Origin: Planctomycetota bacterium
GTDB taxonomy: Bacteria > Planctomycetota > B15-G4
Reading direction: 5' to 3'
Assembly (NCBI GenBank): GCA_029245865.1
Contig: JAQWOM010000004.1
Location: 62,001-126,000 of the forward strand
Length of the DNA stretch: 64,000 nt
Positions 17,083 through 25,815 of the stretch are shown piece by piece. Made by a program: the position numbers and the translations under genes. The notes under the pieces were generated by a model, which saw only the letters and a program-made list of their open reading frames with translations, made no database searches and was not told the origin of the DNA. How positions within the stretch are numbered: the stretch's first letter is position 1; each line of letters opens with the position of its first letter.

Positions 17083-19830
17083 CCCGCCGCCGGCTTCAGC
17101 CCGACGAGACTGCTGCTGCCTCAAGCGCGGCTCCAGCAACCAAGCGACCAGCCCAAGCACCCCGAGCCATCCCCACAAACGTCCCCAATGGTAAGAATTC
17201 GGTTCGAACACCAGTTCAACCACGACCGTCTTCTCCGCAGCGACCGGCACACCGACCAATGCGTGGTTGGCCACCTGCGTCTCGATCACTTCCTCATCCA
17301 CAGTTGCCAGCCAACCCGGGTGCCACGACTCCGACAACACGAGCATGCCGGGCTCACCCGGGCCCACACGCAGTTGAACCTTGCCCGGTGCATAGCTCTC
17401 GATGAAGACATCGCGTTGAGGTGCCGTCTCGGCAAGAAGCTGAGACACGGCAGCGTTGGCAACTCCCAGGGTTCCCTGGTCTACGTAAATCTCAGCATTC
17501 ACAAGTCCTCGTGGAGCCTCTTCCAGAACGATTGTTCGGCGAGGATCGAAGCTCTGATCGGAAAGACGAGCCACCCGCACCTCAGGGTCGGCGACGACAT
17601 GGAAACGGCTTGCGAAAAAGGCGCGAGGCAAGGCCTCGGTGTTTTGCAGCACCTGGACGTGCCCCACGGTTTCATGTCGCACGAACCCGGTCGGAATCCA
17701 TTCCGGGTCATCGGTGAACACAACGTTCACACCGAGCATGTCAACTGCAGGGCGAGTCAGGTCCTCGCGATCGAGCACACCCCCGAGAAGCGAGCCTGAA
17801 ACCCACATACCAGGAGCAACGCCATCGAGCAGTTGTGCCACGGGGCGTGGAATCATGGGGGCGTAAGCTTGCACGTCGTGCAGGCCAAAGAGGCTCGGAA
17901 AGTTTGGCCGCAAATAACTCGGGTCATTCCCGACACGCAAAAGTCGAGGTGGAACAAGTGACTCGGCATCTGTGCTCCGAGCCGCAGACGCCAGTTGAGG
18001 CTTCCGCAGTCCCCCAACCTGCCACGGGTCCGTGGTCACACTGCCGAGCGGTGCCGCGCGCACCATCGGCCAAGCAGCCAAGACCAGTTCGATGCCAATG
18101 ATTGCAGGAATCAGACCGGGCATCGACTCGATGCGAGTGACCCAGCCTCGTTCGCTCGGAGCCGATCGCGGCCGAAACAGAAGAATGGCTGCCACTGCCA
18201 CGGCAAAAGCCAGCGCAGCCGAACGGAATGCTGCGTCCGCCGCGGTGACAAAAGACGTCGTCGGCACCACTTCGTAAATGTCTGCCAGGGTGAGGGAACC
18301 CAGGTCCAGATTTTGGCGCAATTCGAGAGCCCAGTTGTCGACGTCTCCTTCTTCATCTGTAGAAGGCACGCCGATGAGCAAGGTGAGCGCCACAGCTGCC
18401 GCACCGAGAGCTGCGAGCCAGCACATCACGACATAGCGCAATCGCCGCTGCCGAAGGAGGTCCAGCCCACCTGCAGCCAGAACGCAGAGGCTAAAGCTCG
18501 ACAAGAACAAGAGACGCTTCGGACTTCCGTAGCGCAAAGGCGAGAAGAGAGAGGCGAACAACTCCAGCAACGGAGGAATAAGCAGCACAACCATAATGCC
18601 GACAGCCACCACGGCGAACGTGCGCGTAACCCAGCGCTTCCCAAAAACCAGCGCCACCAGGGCCAGAAGCAAGCCCATCACACCGATCCCCATGGAGGTC
18701 TCGGCACGATTCACCGAGACGGGAGCCATACGAGCGTCCTCAACGGCTTCCATGGCCAGTGGATTGAGGCCGGTCAGTTCCGTTGTTGAGTAGTAGTCCG
18801 GCGCAAAGAGTTGCGCCAGCAATGGCCACTCAAGCCCATCAGCTGCAACAGCTTCTGCAGACTGTTCTGTCCTTGCCGAGTGGTTCCCGAGATAGTCGAG
18901 TGTTGGAGAGAGTTGCGGCGCCGCCAACATCACGGCCAGCAAAAACGTGACACCGACTCCCACAACCTGGCTCTTCACAGGCTCATGCCGGCGGCGCGTC
19001 ACGACAAACCGAACCACTTCCAACAACAACGCCATCCCCGCCACCAACATGGCGATCTGCGGAAACCCTGCGAGAAAAGACAACGTCATCGCCAAGGCCG
19101 CGCTGGCGTAGTACAGATGGCGCCTTGTCTGAGCGCCGCGCTCAAGCCCCCACAACACCCAGGGCAGCCACACCGCTGCACCCACCACCGGGAAAGCGTG
19201 CAGTCGCGCAGTCATCCATCCAGACAACGCAAACGCCAGCGCCCCGGCAAGCGCAGCCGGTGCCGATCGGTGGAGAGCACGCAGGTAGAGCAGCATGCCC
19301 ACACCCGCCAACATCACATGCAACCAGGCCATGGCCGCCAAGCCACGCAGTCCAATCACCAGCGGCAACCAAGCCGGCGGGTAGTACACCGAGTAGTGCA
19401 CCTCATCGACATGCGGGACGCCCAACGCCATCGAGGGATCCCAGCCCGGAGGGTCCATCACGTCCGCCGTCGTCTCCAATCCGGGGATAAACAGGTGCAG
19501 CGAGTCGGACATGCACCAGTTGGGATGGGGATGCGGCCGCAGGTCCCCTGGGGCCCTCCCGGCGGACCAGGCCGGAAAATCATCAACGGTCAGCGGCAGA
19601 AAGGCATTGCCCGGAAGTAGGCTCTCCAGCGTGAGCAGGGTGGCCACCAGGGCAATAATGAGCCACCCCGAGAGAAGTCCGCCTTCTTGCTGACGCTCCA
19701 CCGGCTCTCCATCTCCTGCTGGACTCTGAAATTCTGCCTTAAAAACAACCCGGTCGATCTCTCCGAGACTGCCGACCAGCACGGTATCTTTCGACGGCGG
19801 GCCGTTCTGCCTAGAATCCTCGTCTGGCAT
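17080..19830 (-). CDS. YfhO-like large polytopic membrane protein
   Basis: A 916-residue protein with a cytoplasmic N-terminus of ~50 residues, about 12-13 transmembrane helices between residues 53 and 610, a long extracytoplasmic beta-rich domain (about 620-870) and a last helix near 885-900. The first loop has an acidic motif (LTVDDFPAW), and VHYSVYYPPAW lies near residue 145. Layout and length fit the YfhO family, members of which act in glycosylation of cell-envelope polymers in some Gram-positive bacteria. It is the first gene of the minus-strand group with the metal-receptor-like and DUF2142-like genes and is divergent from the methyltransferase at 19930. No ribosome binding site is clear at the ATG. 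Confidence 0.85.
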   Translation of the reverse strand: MPDEDSRQNGPPSKDTVLVGSLGEIDRVVFKAEFQSPAGDGEPVERQQEGGLLSGWLIIALVATLLTLESLLPGNAFLPLTVDDFPAWSAGRAPGDLRPHPHPNWCMSDSLHLFIPGLETTADVMDPPGWDPSMALGVPHVDEVHYSVYYPPAWLPLVIGLRGLAAMAWLHVMLAGVGMLLYLRALHRSAPAALAGALAFALSGWMTARLHAFPVVGAAVWLPWVLWGLERGAQTRRHLYYASAALAMTLSFLAGFPQIAMLVAGMALLLEVVRFVVTRRRHEPVKSQVVGVGVTFLLAVMLAAPQLSPTLDYLGNHSARTEQSAEAVAADGLEWPLLAQLFAPDYYSTTELTGLNPLAMEAVEDARMAPVSVNRAETSMGIGVMGLLLALVALVFGKRWVTRTFAVVAVGIMVVLLIPPLLELFASLFSPLRYGSPKRLLFLSSFSLCVLAAGGLDLLRQRRLRYVVMCWLAALGAAAVALTLLIGVPSTDEEGDVDNWALELRQNLDLGSLTLADIYEVVPTTSFVTAADAAFRSAALAFAVAVAAILLFRPRSAPSERGWVTRIESMPGLIPAIIGIELVLAAWPMVRAAPLGSVTTDPWQVGGLRKPQLASAARSTDAESLVPPRLLRVGNDPSYLRPNFPSLFGLHDVQAYAPMIPRPVAQLLDGVAPGMWVSGSLLGGVLDREDLTRPAVDMLGVNVVFTDDPEWIPTGFVRHETVGHVQVLQNTEALPRAFFASRFHVVADPEVRVARLSDQSFDPRRTIVLEEAPRGLVNAEIYVDQGTLGVANAAVSQLLAETAPQRDVFIESYAPGKVQLRVGPGEPGMLVLSESWHPGWLATVDEEVIETQVANHALVGVPVAAEKTVVVELVFEPNSYHWGRLWGWLGVLGLVAWLLEPRLRQQQSRRAEAGGG

Positions 19831-19929
19831 CTCAACCAGGAGGCCTTCGAGGGCAAAGAGCCCCTCGAAGACTTCTCATCGTGCCTCTCACCTCCAACTG
19901 ACCCCCTGCCAGCCCGAGCGCTCTGCCCC

Positions 19930-20691
19930 ATGGAAGACACCGTCTACAAGGAGTTCCTGGAACTCGAGGACGGCCATTGGTGGTTCCGCGGGCGTCGAAC
20001 CATCTTCATTTCGCTGCTCGATCGCTTCGTGGGCCGCGACCCGGAGGGCGACCGGATGCTCATGGACGTCGGATGTGGGGTCGGTGGCATGCTTGAACCC
20101 CTTGAGCAATACGGCAAGGCCGTGGGGACCGATGTCACGTTTCAAGGCATCAAGCACTGTTCCGACCGAGGCTTCCCCCGACTGCTGGCCAGCCATGGCC
20201 CTCTCGCACCGTTTCGAGATGAAAGCTTCGACTGCATCACCGCATTCGATGCCCTTGAGCACATCGAAGATGACGTCGGCACCCTGCGCGAGTTCTACCG
20301 CATGCTCAAGCCGGGCGGCATCATCGTTGCCAGTGGCCCCGCCTACCAGTTCCTGTACGCGCAACAGGACAAGAACACGCACCACTTTCGTCGATACAGT
20401 CGCAGTGTGTTCACATCCCGCGCCAAACAGGCGGGATTCAAAATCGAGCAGGCCAGTTACATCAACTTCTGGCTCTTTCCGCTCATCCTGCCCACCGTGC
20501 TGCTTCAAAAACTCATGCAGAAGCTGCGACCGCCACCTCCGGAACAAGATGGCAGCAACATCGGCATTCCGGTCAATCCGGTGATCAACACCGTTTTCGG
20601 TGCCATCTTCCGCAGCGAAGCAACCGTGCTTCGCTATGTGAGTGCGCCGACGGGGCACTCACTCGTCATGGTGGCGCGGAAACCCAAGTAG
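19930..20691 (+). CDS. Class I SAM-dependent methyltransferase
   Basis: A 253-residue cytosolic enzyme of the Methyltransf_11 type. After MEDTVYKEFLELEDGHWWFRGRR comes the SAM-binding motif I, MLMDVGCGVGGML (about residues 43-55). Motif II/III is in DCITAFDALEHIEDD and LKPGGIIVASGPAYQFLY. The N-terminal HWWFRGRR block is common in methyltransferases of glycan and lipid-linked clusters. The reading frame is open upstream, but ATG 19930 is the natural start because the EDGHWWF block follows. It is divergent from the YfhO-like gene, so a role in the same surface polymer pathway is possible. The substrate is unknown. Confidence 0.9.
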   Translation: MEDTVYKEFLELEDGHWWFRGRRTIFISLLDRFVGRDPEGDRMLMDVGCGVGGMLEPLEQYGKAVGTDVTFQGIKHCSDRGFPRLLASHGPLAPFRDESFDCITAFDALEHIEDDVGTLREFYRMLKPGGIIVASGPAYQFLYAQQDKNTHHFRRYSRSVFTSRAKQAGFKIEQASYINFWLFPLILPTVLLQKLMQKLRPPPPEQDGSNIGIPVNPVINTVFGAIFRSEATVLRYVSAPTGHSLVMVARKPK

Positions 20692-20723
20692 AGGGCGCGG
20701 CTGCATCTCGGTGCGACTGGGCG

Positions 20724-21128
20724 CTACTGGCCGAAGCTGGTCAGTTCCTTGTACAGCCCCTCCGCAAGTTCGGTGAAAGCCTCGGAGGCTCTCATCTCAA
20801 CACGCTGCTCATCGAGGGTCGATTGACCCCGCTCACGAGCCGCCGTCAGAAGATCTGCCACACGCCGAGCTGCGGCCTCGACCTCCATCACACCTTCCCG
20901 CGCGCGCGCACTGCGGGCGACATCCAGACATGCCGCGGTGTGCCGCCCCTCTCCCGAGACATCGCGCGCCCAGAGCCAGACCAGGCCTTCCTCCTCGACC
21001 AGGAAGCACGACCCCCACTGGTGAAAGGCTGGTGGATCGGACTCCAGTCGCTCAGCCCACTGGTCCTCGGTGATCCGGCAGTGCTCCCCGGGGCCGAGAC
21101 GAGCGACCGTCGATTCGCGTCCCGTCAT
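20724..21128 (-). CDS. Small hypothetical protein coupled to glycosylasparaginase
   Basis: A 134-residue acidic protein without signal peptide, membrane segment or known motif. The middle (WGSCFLVEEEGLVWLWARDV) looks beta-stranded and the C-terminal half is helical. ATG 21128 overlaps the stop of the asparaginase gene by 4 bp, so it is very probably translated and coupled. I do not recognise the family. The last gene of this two-gene unit, it faces the methyltransferase tail to tail across 32 bp. Confidence 0.65.
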   Translation of the reverse strand: MTGRESTVARLGPGEHCRITEDQWAERLESDPPAFHQWGSCFLVEEEGLVWLWARDVSGEGRHTAACLDVARSARAREGVMEVEAAARRVADLLTAARERGQSTLDEQRVEMRASEAFTELAEGLYKELTSFGQ

Positions 21129-22159
21129 GCCAGGGCCTGCGCATGCAGGACGACCGTGCCGACTTCATCATCCGAAAGGGCGTAGTGAAAATCGGCGCGC
21201 AGCGATCGGGCACCAACGCGCCCGCTCCGGTCGACCGCCAGCAGAGCGACAGAAGGATTTCGATTGCCCGCCTTGCGAGCGATGCGCTCCAGAACATCTG
21301 TGCAGGCTTCTTGCGGATGCGCGCCTCGACGCATGGTCTCGACCACCGCAAAGCTTGCGCATGAACGAATCATCTCTTCACCATCTCCGGTCGCAACGCA
21401 CGCACCGGCCTCGTCGTCGCAGTAGCCTCCCGCGCCAATGATGGGAGAGTCGCCGACACGTCCCGGCAATTTGTAGGCCCACCCACTCGTGGTGACCGCC
21501 ATCGCAAACTGGCCACCCTCCATGACGATCATCCCGAGAGTGTCGTGGTCTTCTTCGACGCCCGCTCGCTCGGTGGACTGGCTCAGTTTCCAGGCCTCCC
21601 AGGCTTCGCGCGAGGCCTCCGTGAGCATCTCTTGCTCCTGAATGCCAAGACTTCGCGCAAACTGCAGGGCGCCGTCTCCTGCGAGCAAGACGTGGGGTGT
21701 CTGCTCCATCACCGCACGTGCCACTGTGACGGGGTGTCGTATGTTTTGCAGCGCGGCCACGGACCCACACTCCAGCGTGTCACCCCGCATGATTGAACTG
21801 TCGAGTTCGACCACACCGTTCGCATTGGGACGGCCGCCGTAGCCCACAGATGTCGTCGATGGATCTGCCTCCGTGACACGCACCCCCGCTTCGCAGGCGT
21901 CGAGTGGATGTCCGCCACCATCAATCAAAGTGGCCCAGGCCACTTCATTCGCTGCCCGCCCCATTTTCCAGGTGGAGACCACGACACGCGCTCGAGCAGG
22001 ATCGGCAGCCTTCACGGCATCCTCACGCGCGGCGGGTGTCGTCGAGCAAGCTGCCGGCAGGGATCCTGCAAGGAGGGCCGCCCCTGTGCTTCGCAGAGTG
22101 CCTCCGAGAAAGCGGCGTCGGCTCGGTGCAACCTCAGCATCATGCTCTTCATCCAACAT
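21125..22159 (-). CDS. Glycosylasparaginase-type N-terminal-nucleophile amidohydrolase, Tat-exported
   Basis: A 344-residue protein of the glycosylasparaginase/isoaspartyl peptidase family, which cleaves the GlcNAc-Asn bond of glycoproteins or related amides. A twin-arginine signal is visible (SRRRFLGGTLRSTG, then a hydrophobic stretch and AACS). The autoprocessing site and new N-terminal Thr are in DHDTLGMIVME (about residue 205), and GGYCDDEAGACVATGDGE follows as the substrate-binding region. ATG 22159 is preferred over the longer TTG-initiated frame because GGGAAGAGGA lies upstream at good spacing. The upstream TPR/UnbV gene ends 20 bp before this start, so co-transcription is likely. Confidence 0.88.
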   Translation of the reverse strand: MLDEEHDAEVAPSRRRFLGGTLRSTGAALLAGSLPAACSTTPAAREDAVKAADPARARVVVSTWKMGRAANEVAWATLIDGGGHPLDACEAGVRVTEADPSTTSVGYGGRPNANGVVELDSSIMRGDTLECGSVAALQNIRHPVTVARAVMEQTPHVLLAGDGALQFARSLGIQEQEMLTEASREAWEAWKLSQSTERAGVEEDHDTLGMIVMEGGQFAMAVTTSGWAYKLPGRVGDSPIIGAGGYCDDEAGACVATGDGEEMIRSCASFAVVETMRRGAHPQEACTDVLERIARKAGNRNPSVALLAVDRSGRVGARSLRADFHYALSDDEVGTVVLHAQALA

Positions 22160-22178
22160 GTCGTCCTCTTCCCAATGA

Positions 22179-25100
22179 TCAACGAAGGGCAAGTGGTTCG
22201 AACAGACTCAAAGGATCGATCCAATGATAGGCCGGGCGTGTGTTCCACTCCTGACGCCAAGCGCGGTGGAACTCATCGTCAGGGAAATGTTCATCGGATC
22301 GATAGGGATAGCCGCTCATGCCATGAAAAGGCAACGGCTCCACGTTGAGCGCCCACTCCGTATTCGGATCTCGGTCCTTGGCCCAACCATCCAGGTACAG
22401 CAAATAGTCTCTGCGCCAACCCGCAGGGAGAGGCGGGAGCCCACCTGCACTGAAACTCAACTTCAGCGCATCGCCCGCCCCGAAGATCACGCTCCGGTCA
22501 TCCGCCTCACCCAGCAGAGCGAGCACGTCTCCAAGGCGCGTGTAGAGCCCGGGATGCTGATTCCAGCGAGGCGTCTCGGCCAATCGATCCCAGTCATAGG
22601 TCTCCAGCAACGGCTCGTCGGCCAGGCCAGAGGGTTCCGAGAAACCACGCAACCAGAGAGTGGCTTCCGTCGGCTCCACAGAGGTCACGCGACTTTCATG
22701 ATCTCCACCTACGGCCAATCGAATGGCATCCCAGGCCAAACACAACGTGGTGTCGACCCGGACGCGCGGATCGTCACGCACCAACCAGTCCCCGACGTCG
22801 AGCACCATGGTTTTCGCCTTACCTGCCGGGAAACCGGGACTCTCACCGACGACGCGCCAACCACCTTCTCCATCAGGCACGGAGAAAATCGGCGCCTGGA
22901 ACTCGACGAGGGGATGCCGCGCAGCCGCCATGTTCACACTGGCATCCGTCCACAGGAACCAACCCGTCAGCGCCAGGCGCAACGGCCCCTGATCCGGAAT
23001 CTGCGCGGGGTCAAAAGACAACTCCAGCGAGTGTGGCTCGGACAGGCCCAGAAACTGGCCGCCAAGTGACCTGTAGGGAGCGGCAAGGTGACCGTCAGGT
23101 TGTCCCAACTCGGCGGTCCAGTCTGTCCCCAGATCGTCCGTCGCTTCCACAGGAGAGAGAGGTGTCGCGAAAACATGCAACCGCTCTTCTGGAAAGGGCG
23201 GAAAGCTGAAGCGTTCGTTGGGATGCGCTTCTGTTTCCGGCGGGTGATCAATCACATCCAGGCGCACACGGTCCAGATAAGTTACCTCGCGCAGTTCCTC
23301 GGTGATCTGCAACTCGTAAACGCCGTTTCTGGGCACGAGTTGATCTGTGCGCAGAAGCACGAACTCGTCGTGATCCGGGGGCACCAGCATGCCCGGCGCC
23401 ATGGGCAGCCCCAGAGGCGTGCCACCCAGCACGTCGGTGATAAATCCATAGGTCTCACCGTTCCAGGCGTAAAGGAACGGGCACGACCCCACCAAACCCT
23501 CTTTCTGCTGAATGAGGTATCCCTGCCCTGCCTGGAGATCCATCACATTCTGCACGACCCCATTGGGCCAGGTGATCCGCACCACATCGGCCTGTGAAAG
23601 GCCGCCGAGACCAACGAGCAACGGTTCACCGCGAGCATAAAACCGTTGGTAATGCGGACCGGCACGCACTTCCACGATGGCGCCACGGCCGCGCGGCTCG
23701 TCTTTGATCCCCTCAAGCGTGAGTTGCAAAGCCGTGCTCTGAGGGCGACGTGGTGACAGCACGCTCAGACCCCGCTCGGACGTACGCACGATCTCCGGTT
23801 GAAGTTCACCCGTCAGATCGAGCACGGCGAACGACTGCGCCTCCGAGTCGAGATGCGTGGCGCCGTCTTGATCAGCCCCATCGAAAAGTTTTCGTGGTGA
23901 GGCCAGCGAGAACTCATTCTCCGGCCACATGACGGAGGGAAAGCCTTCCAGGAAAGGGTCTGCAGCCTGGACCGTTCCCGGCGCCAAAGCTTCTGGCGTG
24001 GAGAGGCCCGACGGCACAGCGACCCAGCCTTCGGGCACACGCGCCAGATGCAGCACACCTTCTCCATCGGCGCTGAAGAGGTCAGGGCGTCCGTCGCCGT
24101 CCAGGTCTCCCACCCAGGGCTCATTCAGGCCCTCGAAGTCCGGCAAGCGTGCCGATTGGTCAGAAAAGAGACCGCCGCGTTCGTTGCTTGCCAGATACGG
24201 CCCTTCGTCGAGACCCAGCACGAGATCGACATCCTGATCGATGTCGAGATCTTCGGCCAAGCTCCAACGCGCCGGGCTGTCACGCGGCAGACCCGCCTCC
24301 ACCGTCACATCGGTGAAGCCCCCTCCTTCGACACCGAAGCCGTCGTTGCGCAGAAGGCGCACACCGAACGTCCCCACGACCAAGAGATCCAGGTCGCCTT
24401 CATGATCGAAGTCCACGGGAGTGATGTCTGTGAACTCCCCGCCTGTTTTCAGCAGCAACTGCGGGGCGCTCTGCCAGTCGTCTTCCTGCCCGACGTTCTC
24501 GCCATGCACCCGCCCATTCACGAGCAACCCCAGTTGCCCTTCCTGTGCGAAGACCAGGTCCAGATCGCCATCTCGATCGGCATCCAGCGGCATAGCCACT
24601 TCCACTGGCTCCGGCAACAGAACCTGAGCACGCCACTCTCCCTGCTCAGTCAGGCGAACGATTTGAAGCGTGGCACCGGACATCAGGAAAGCAGGCGGTT
24701 CATAAGCTGCCCGTCGCACTTCGATGGAGTTCCCCACAAGATCTTCCTTACCGGTTGTCGGTAAACGCAGGGTCATGGGCACCATGCGCCTTGCGAGAAA
24801 AACCTGCTGCCGCTCACTCCACTCAGTCGTTGCGTCCGAGGGTGGAGGTGCTGGTGGATCAAGCCGCCTCGCCACGGGATCAGGCGCCGGCAGCAGTCCC
24901 AGGTCACCCCGTTCCGTCTCCGTATCCGTCGGGATTGCAATGTTCCGATCGCCCAACTCTTCGTACACCGCCAACCACTCCATCGACTCTTCTTGCTCGC
25001 CTTTGACGATCAGCAAGCGGTGCAACTTGAAAGCAGCCGTGCGGTACCAGCTCCCGCCGATCGTCTCTCCCAATTCCACCAGAGCTCGCAGGTGTTCCTC

Positions 25101-25634
25101 GGCCTCTTCGTCTCGATCGAGATCCCAGAGTTGGGCGGCAAGCGCAAGGCGCGTGGGATAGCTGTCAGGGGCAAGCTCGTGAGCGCGCTGGACATAACCG
25201 AGCGCAGCCTCCGAGTCACCTGTATGTCGAGCCAGTCGAAAGCGCGCCCACTGATAGCGCGGATCGTTGTCGAGGCGCGTGCCGATTCTGTCGAGTAAGA
25301 CGCCTGCCGCCTCGAGATCGTAGACCTCGAGTTCAACGAAAGCCGCGCCGAGGAGATCTGCCTCAGAAGCGTCCTCACCCTGCGCCAAAGGTACGAGAGC
25401 GGCCCGTGCTTGCTCCCAGCGCTGTTCGCTAAACATGGCAGCGGCTCGCTCACGAGCCAACATTTCGGCCACGGCTTTCGGAGAAGGTGTGTCGGAAGCT
25501 TTCTCGTCACCGCAACCGAGAGCCAGCATGACCCCCAGCGCCAGCATCCAGCTCCCCAGCCATTGGGACCTCAAAAGGCCTCCCGGAAGCTGGTCCTGCA
25601 CGGAAGCGTTCAGAAAGTACGATGTCGAGTTCAT
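22179..25634 (-). CDS. TPR + FG-GAP/ASPIC-UnbV multidomain lipoprotein
   Basis: A 1151-residue exported protein. A hydrophobic stretch ends in LALGC (Cys41), a lipobox, after an unusually long n-region; an in-frame ATG at 25655 is an alternative start. Helical TPR-like repeats fill about residues 60-230. FG-GAP/VCBS beta-propeller repeats follow, with Ca-binding DxDxDGDLDL-type loops such as DADRDGDLDLVF and DFDHEGDLDLLV (about 370-620). The ASPIC/UnbV module is near 650-750. A C-terminal region of ~400 residues begins at SCPFLYAWNGETYGF, a block that often follows UnbV in such proteins. It is divergent from a second FG-GAP/UnbV lipoprotein across 181 bp. Function is unknown; surface adhesion or ligand binding is plausible. 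Confidence 0.85.
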   Translation of the reverse strand: MNSTSYFLNASVQDQLPGGLLRSQWLGSWMLALGVMLALGCGDEKASDTPSPKAVAEMLARERAAAMFSEQRWEQARAALVPLAQGEDASEADLLGAAFVELEVYDLEAAGVLLDRIGTRLDNDPRYQWARFRLARHTGDSEAALGYVQRAHELAPDSYPTRLALAAQLWDLDRDEEAEEHLRALVELGETIGGSWYRTAAFKLHRLLIVKGEQEESMEWLAVYEELGDRNIAIPTDTETERGDLGLLPAPDPVARRLDPPAPPPSDATTEWSERQQVFLARRMVPMTLRLPTTGKEDLVGNSIEVRRAAYEPPAFLMSGATLQIVRLTEQGEWRAQVLLPEPVEVAMPLDADRDGDLDLVFAQEGQLGLLVNGRVHGENVGQEDDWQSAPQLLLKTGGEFTDITPVDFDHEGDLDLLVVGTFGVRLLRNDGFGVEGGGFTDVTVEAGLPRDSPARWSLAEDLDIDQDVDLVLGLDEGPYLASNERGGLFSDQSARLPDFEGLNEPWVGDLDGDGRPDLFSADGEGVLHLARVPEGWVAVPSGLSTPEALAPGTVQAADPFLEGFPSVMWPENEFSLASPRKLFDGADQDGATHLDSEAQSFAVLDLTGELQPEIVRTSERGLSVLSPRRPQSTALQLTLEGIKDEPRGRGAIVEVRAGPHYQRFYARGEPLLVGLGGLSQADVVRITWPNGVVQNVMDLQAGQGYLIQQKEGLVGSCPFLYAWNGETYGFITDVLGGTPLGLPMAPGMLVPPDHDEFVLLRTDQLVPRNGVYELQITEELREVTYLDRVRLDVIDHPPETEAHPNERFSFPPFPEERLHVFATPLSPVEATDDLGTDWTAELGQPDGHLAAPYRSLGGQFLGLSEPHSLELSFDPAQIPDQGPLRLALTGWFLWTDASVNMAAARHPLVEFQAPIFSVPDGEGGWRVVGESPGFPAGKAKTMVLDVGDWLVRDDPRVRVDTTLCLAWDAIRLAVGGDHESRVTSVEPTEATLWLRGFSEPSGLADEPLLETYDWDRLAETPRWNQHPGLYTRLGDVLALLGEADDRSVIFGAGDALKLSFSAGGLPPLPAGWRRDYLLYLDGWAKDRDPNTEWALNVEPLPFHGMSGYPYRSDEHFPDDEFHRAWRQEWNTRPAYHWIDPLSLFEPLALR

Positions 25635-25815
25635 GTGCCTATCGGAGCATGACATAAGGCCTGAGCCAAGAGCCTGCTGACGAGGAGTTCCGCCCTGCTG
25701 TTTGCTCACAACGCCCTCAACTCCACCCGACACTTGCAATTGCATCCAGAATGAATCACGACACACTCATACGTCCTGCATCCCTGAGCGCCTCCAGGTG
25801 AGTTCACACGTCCCT

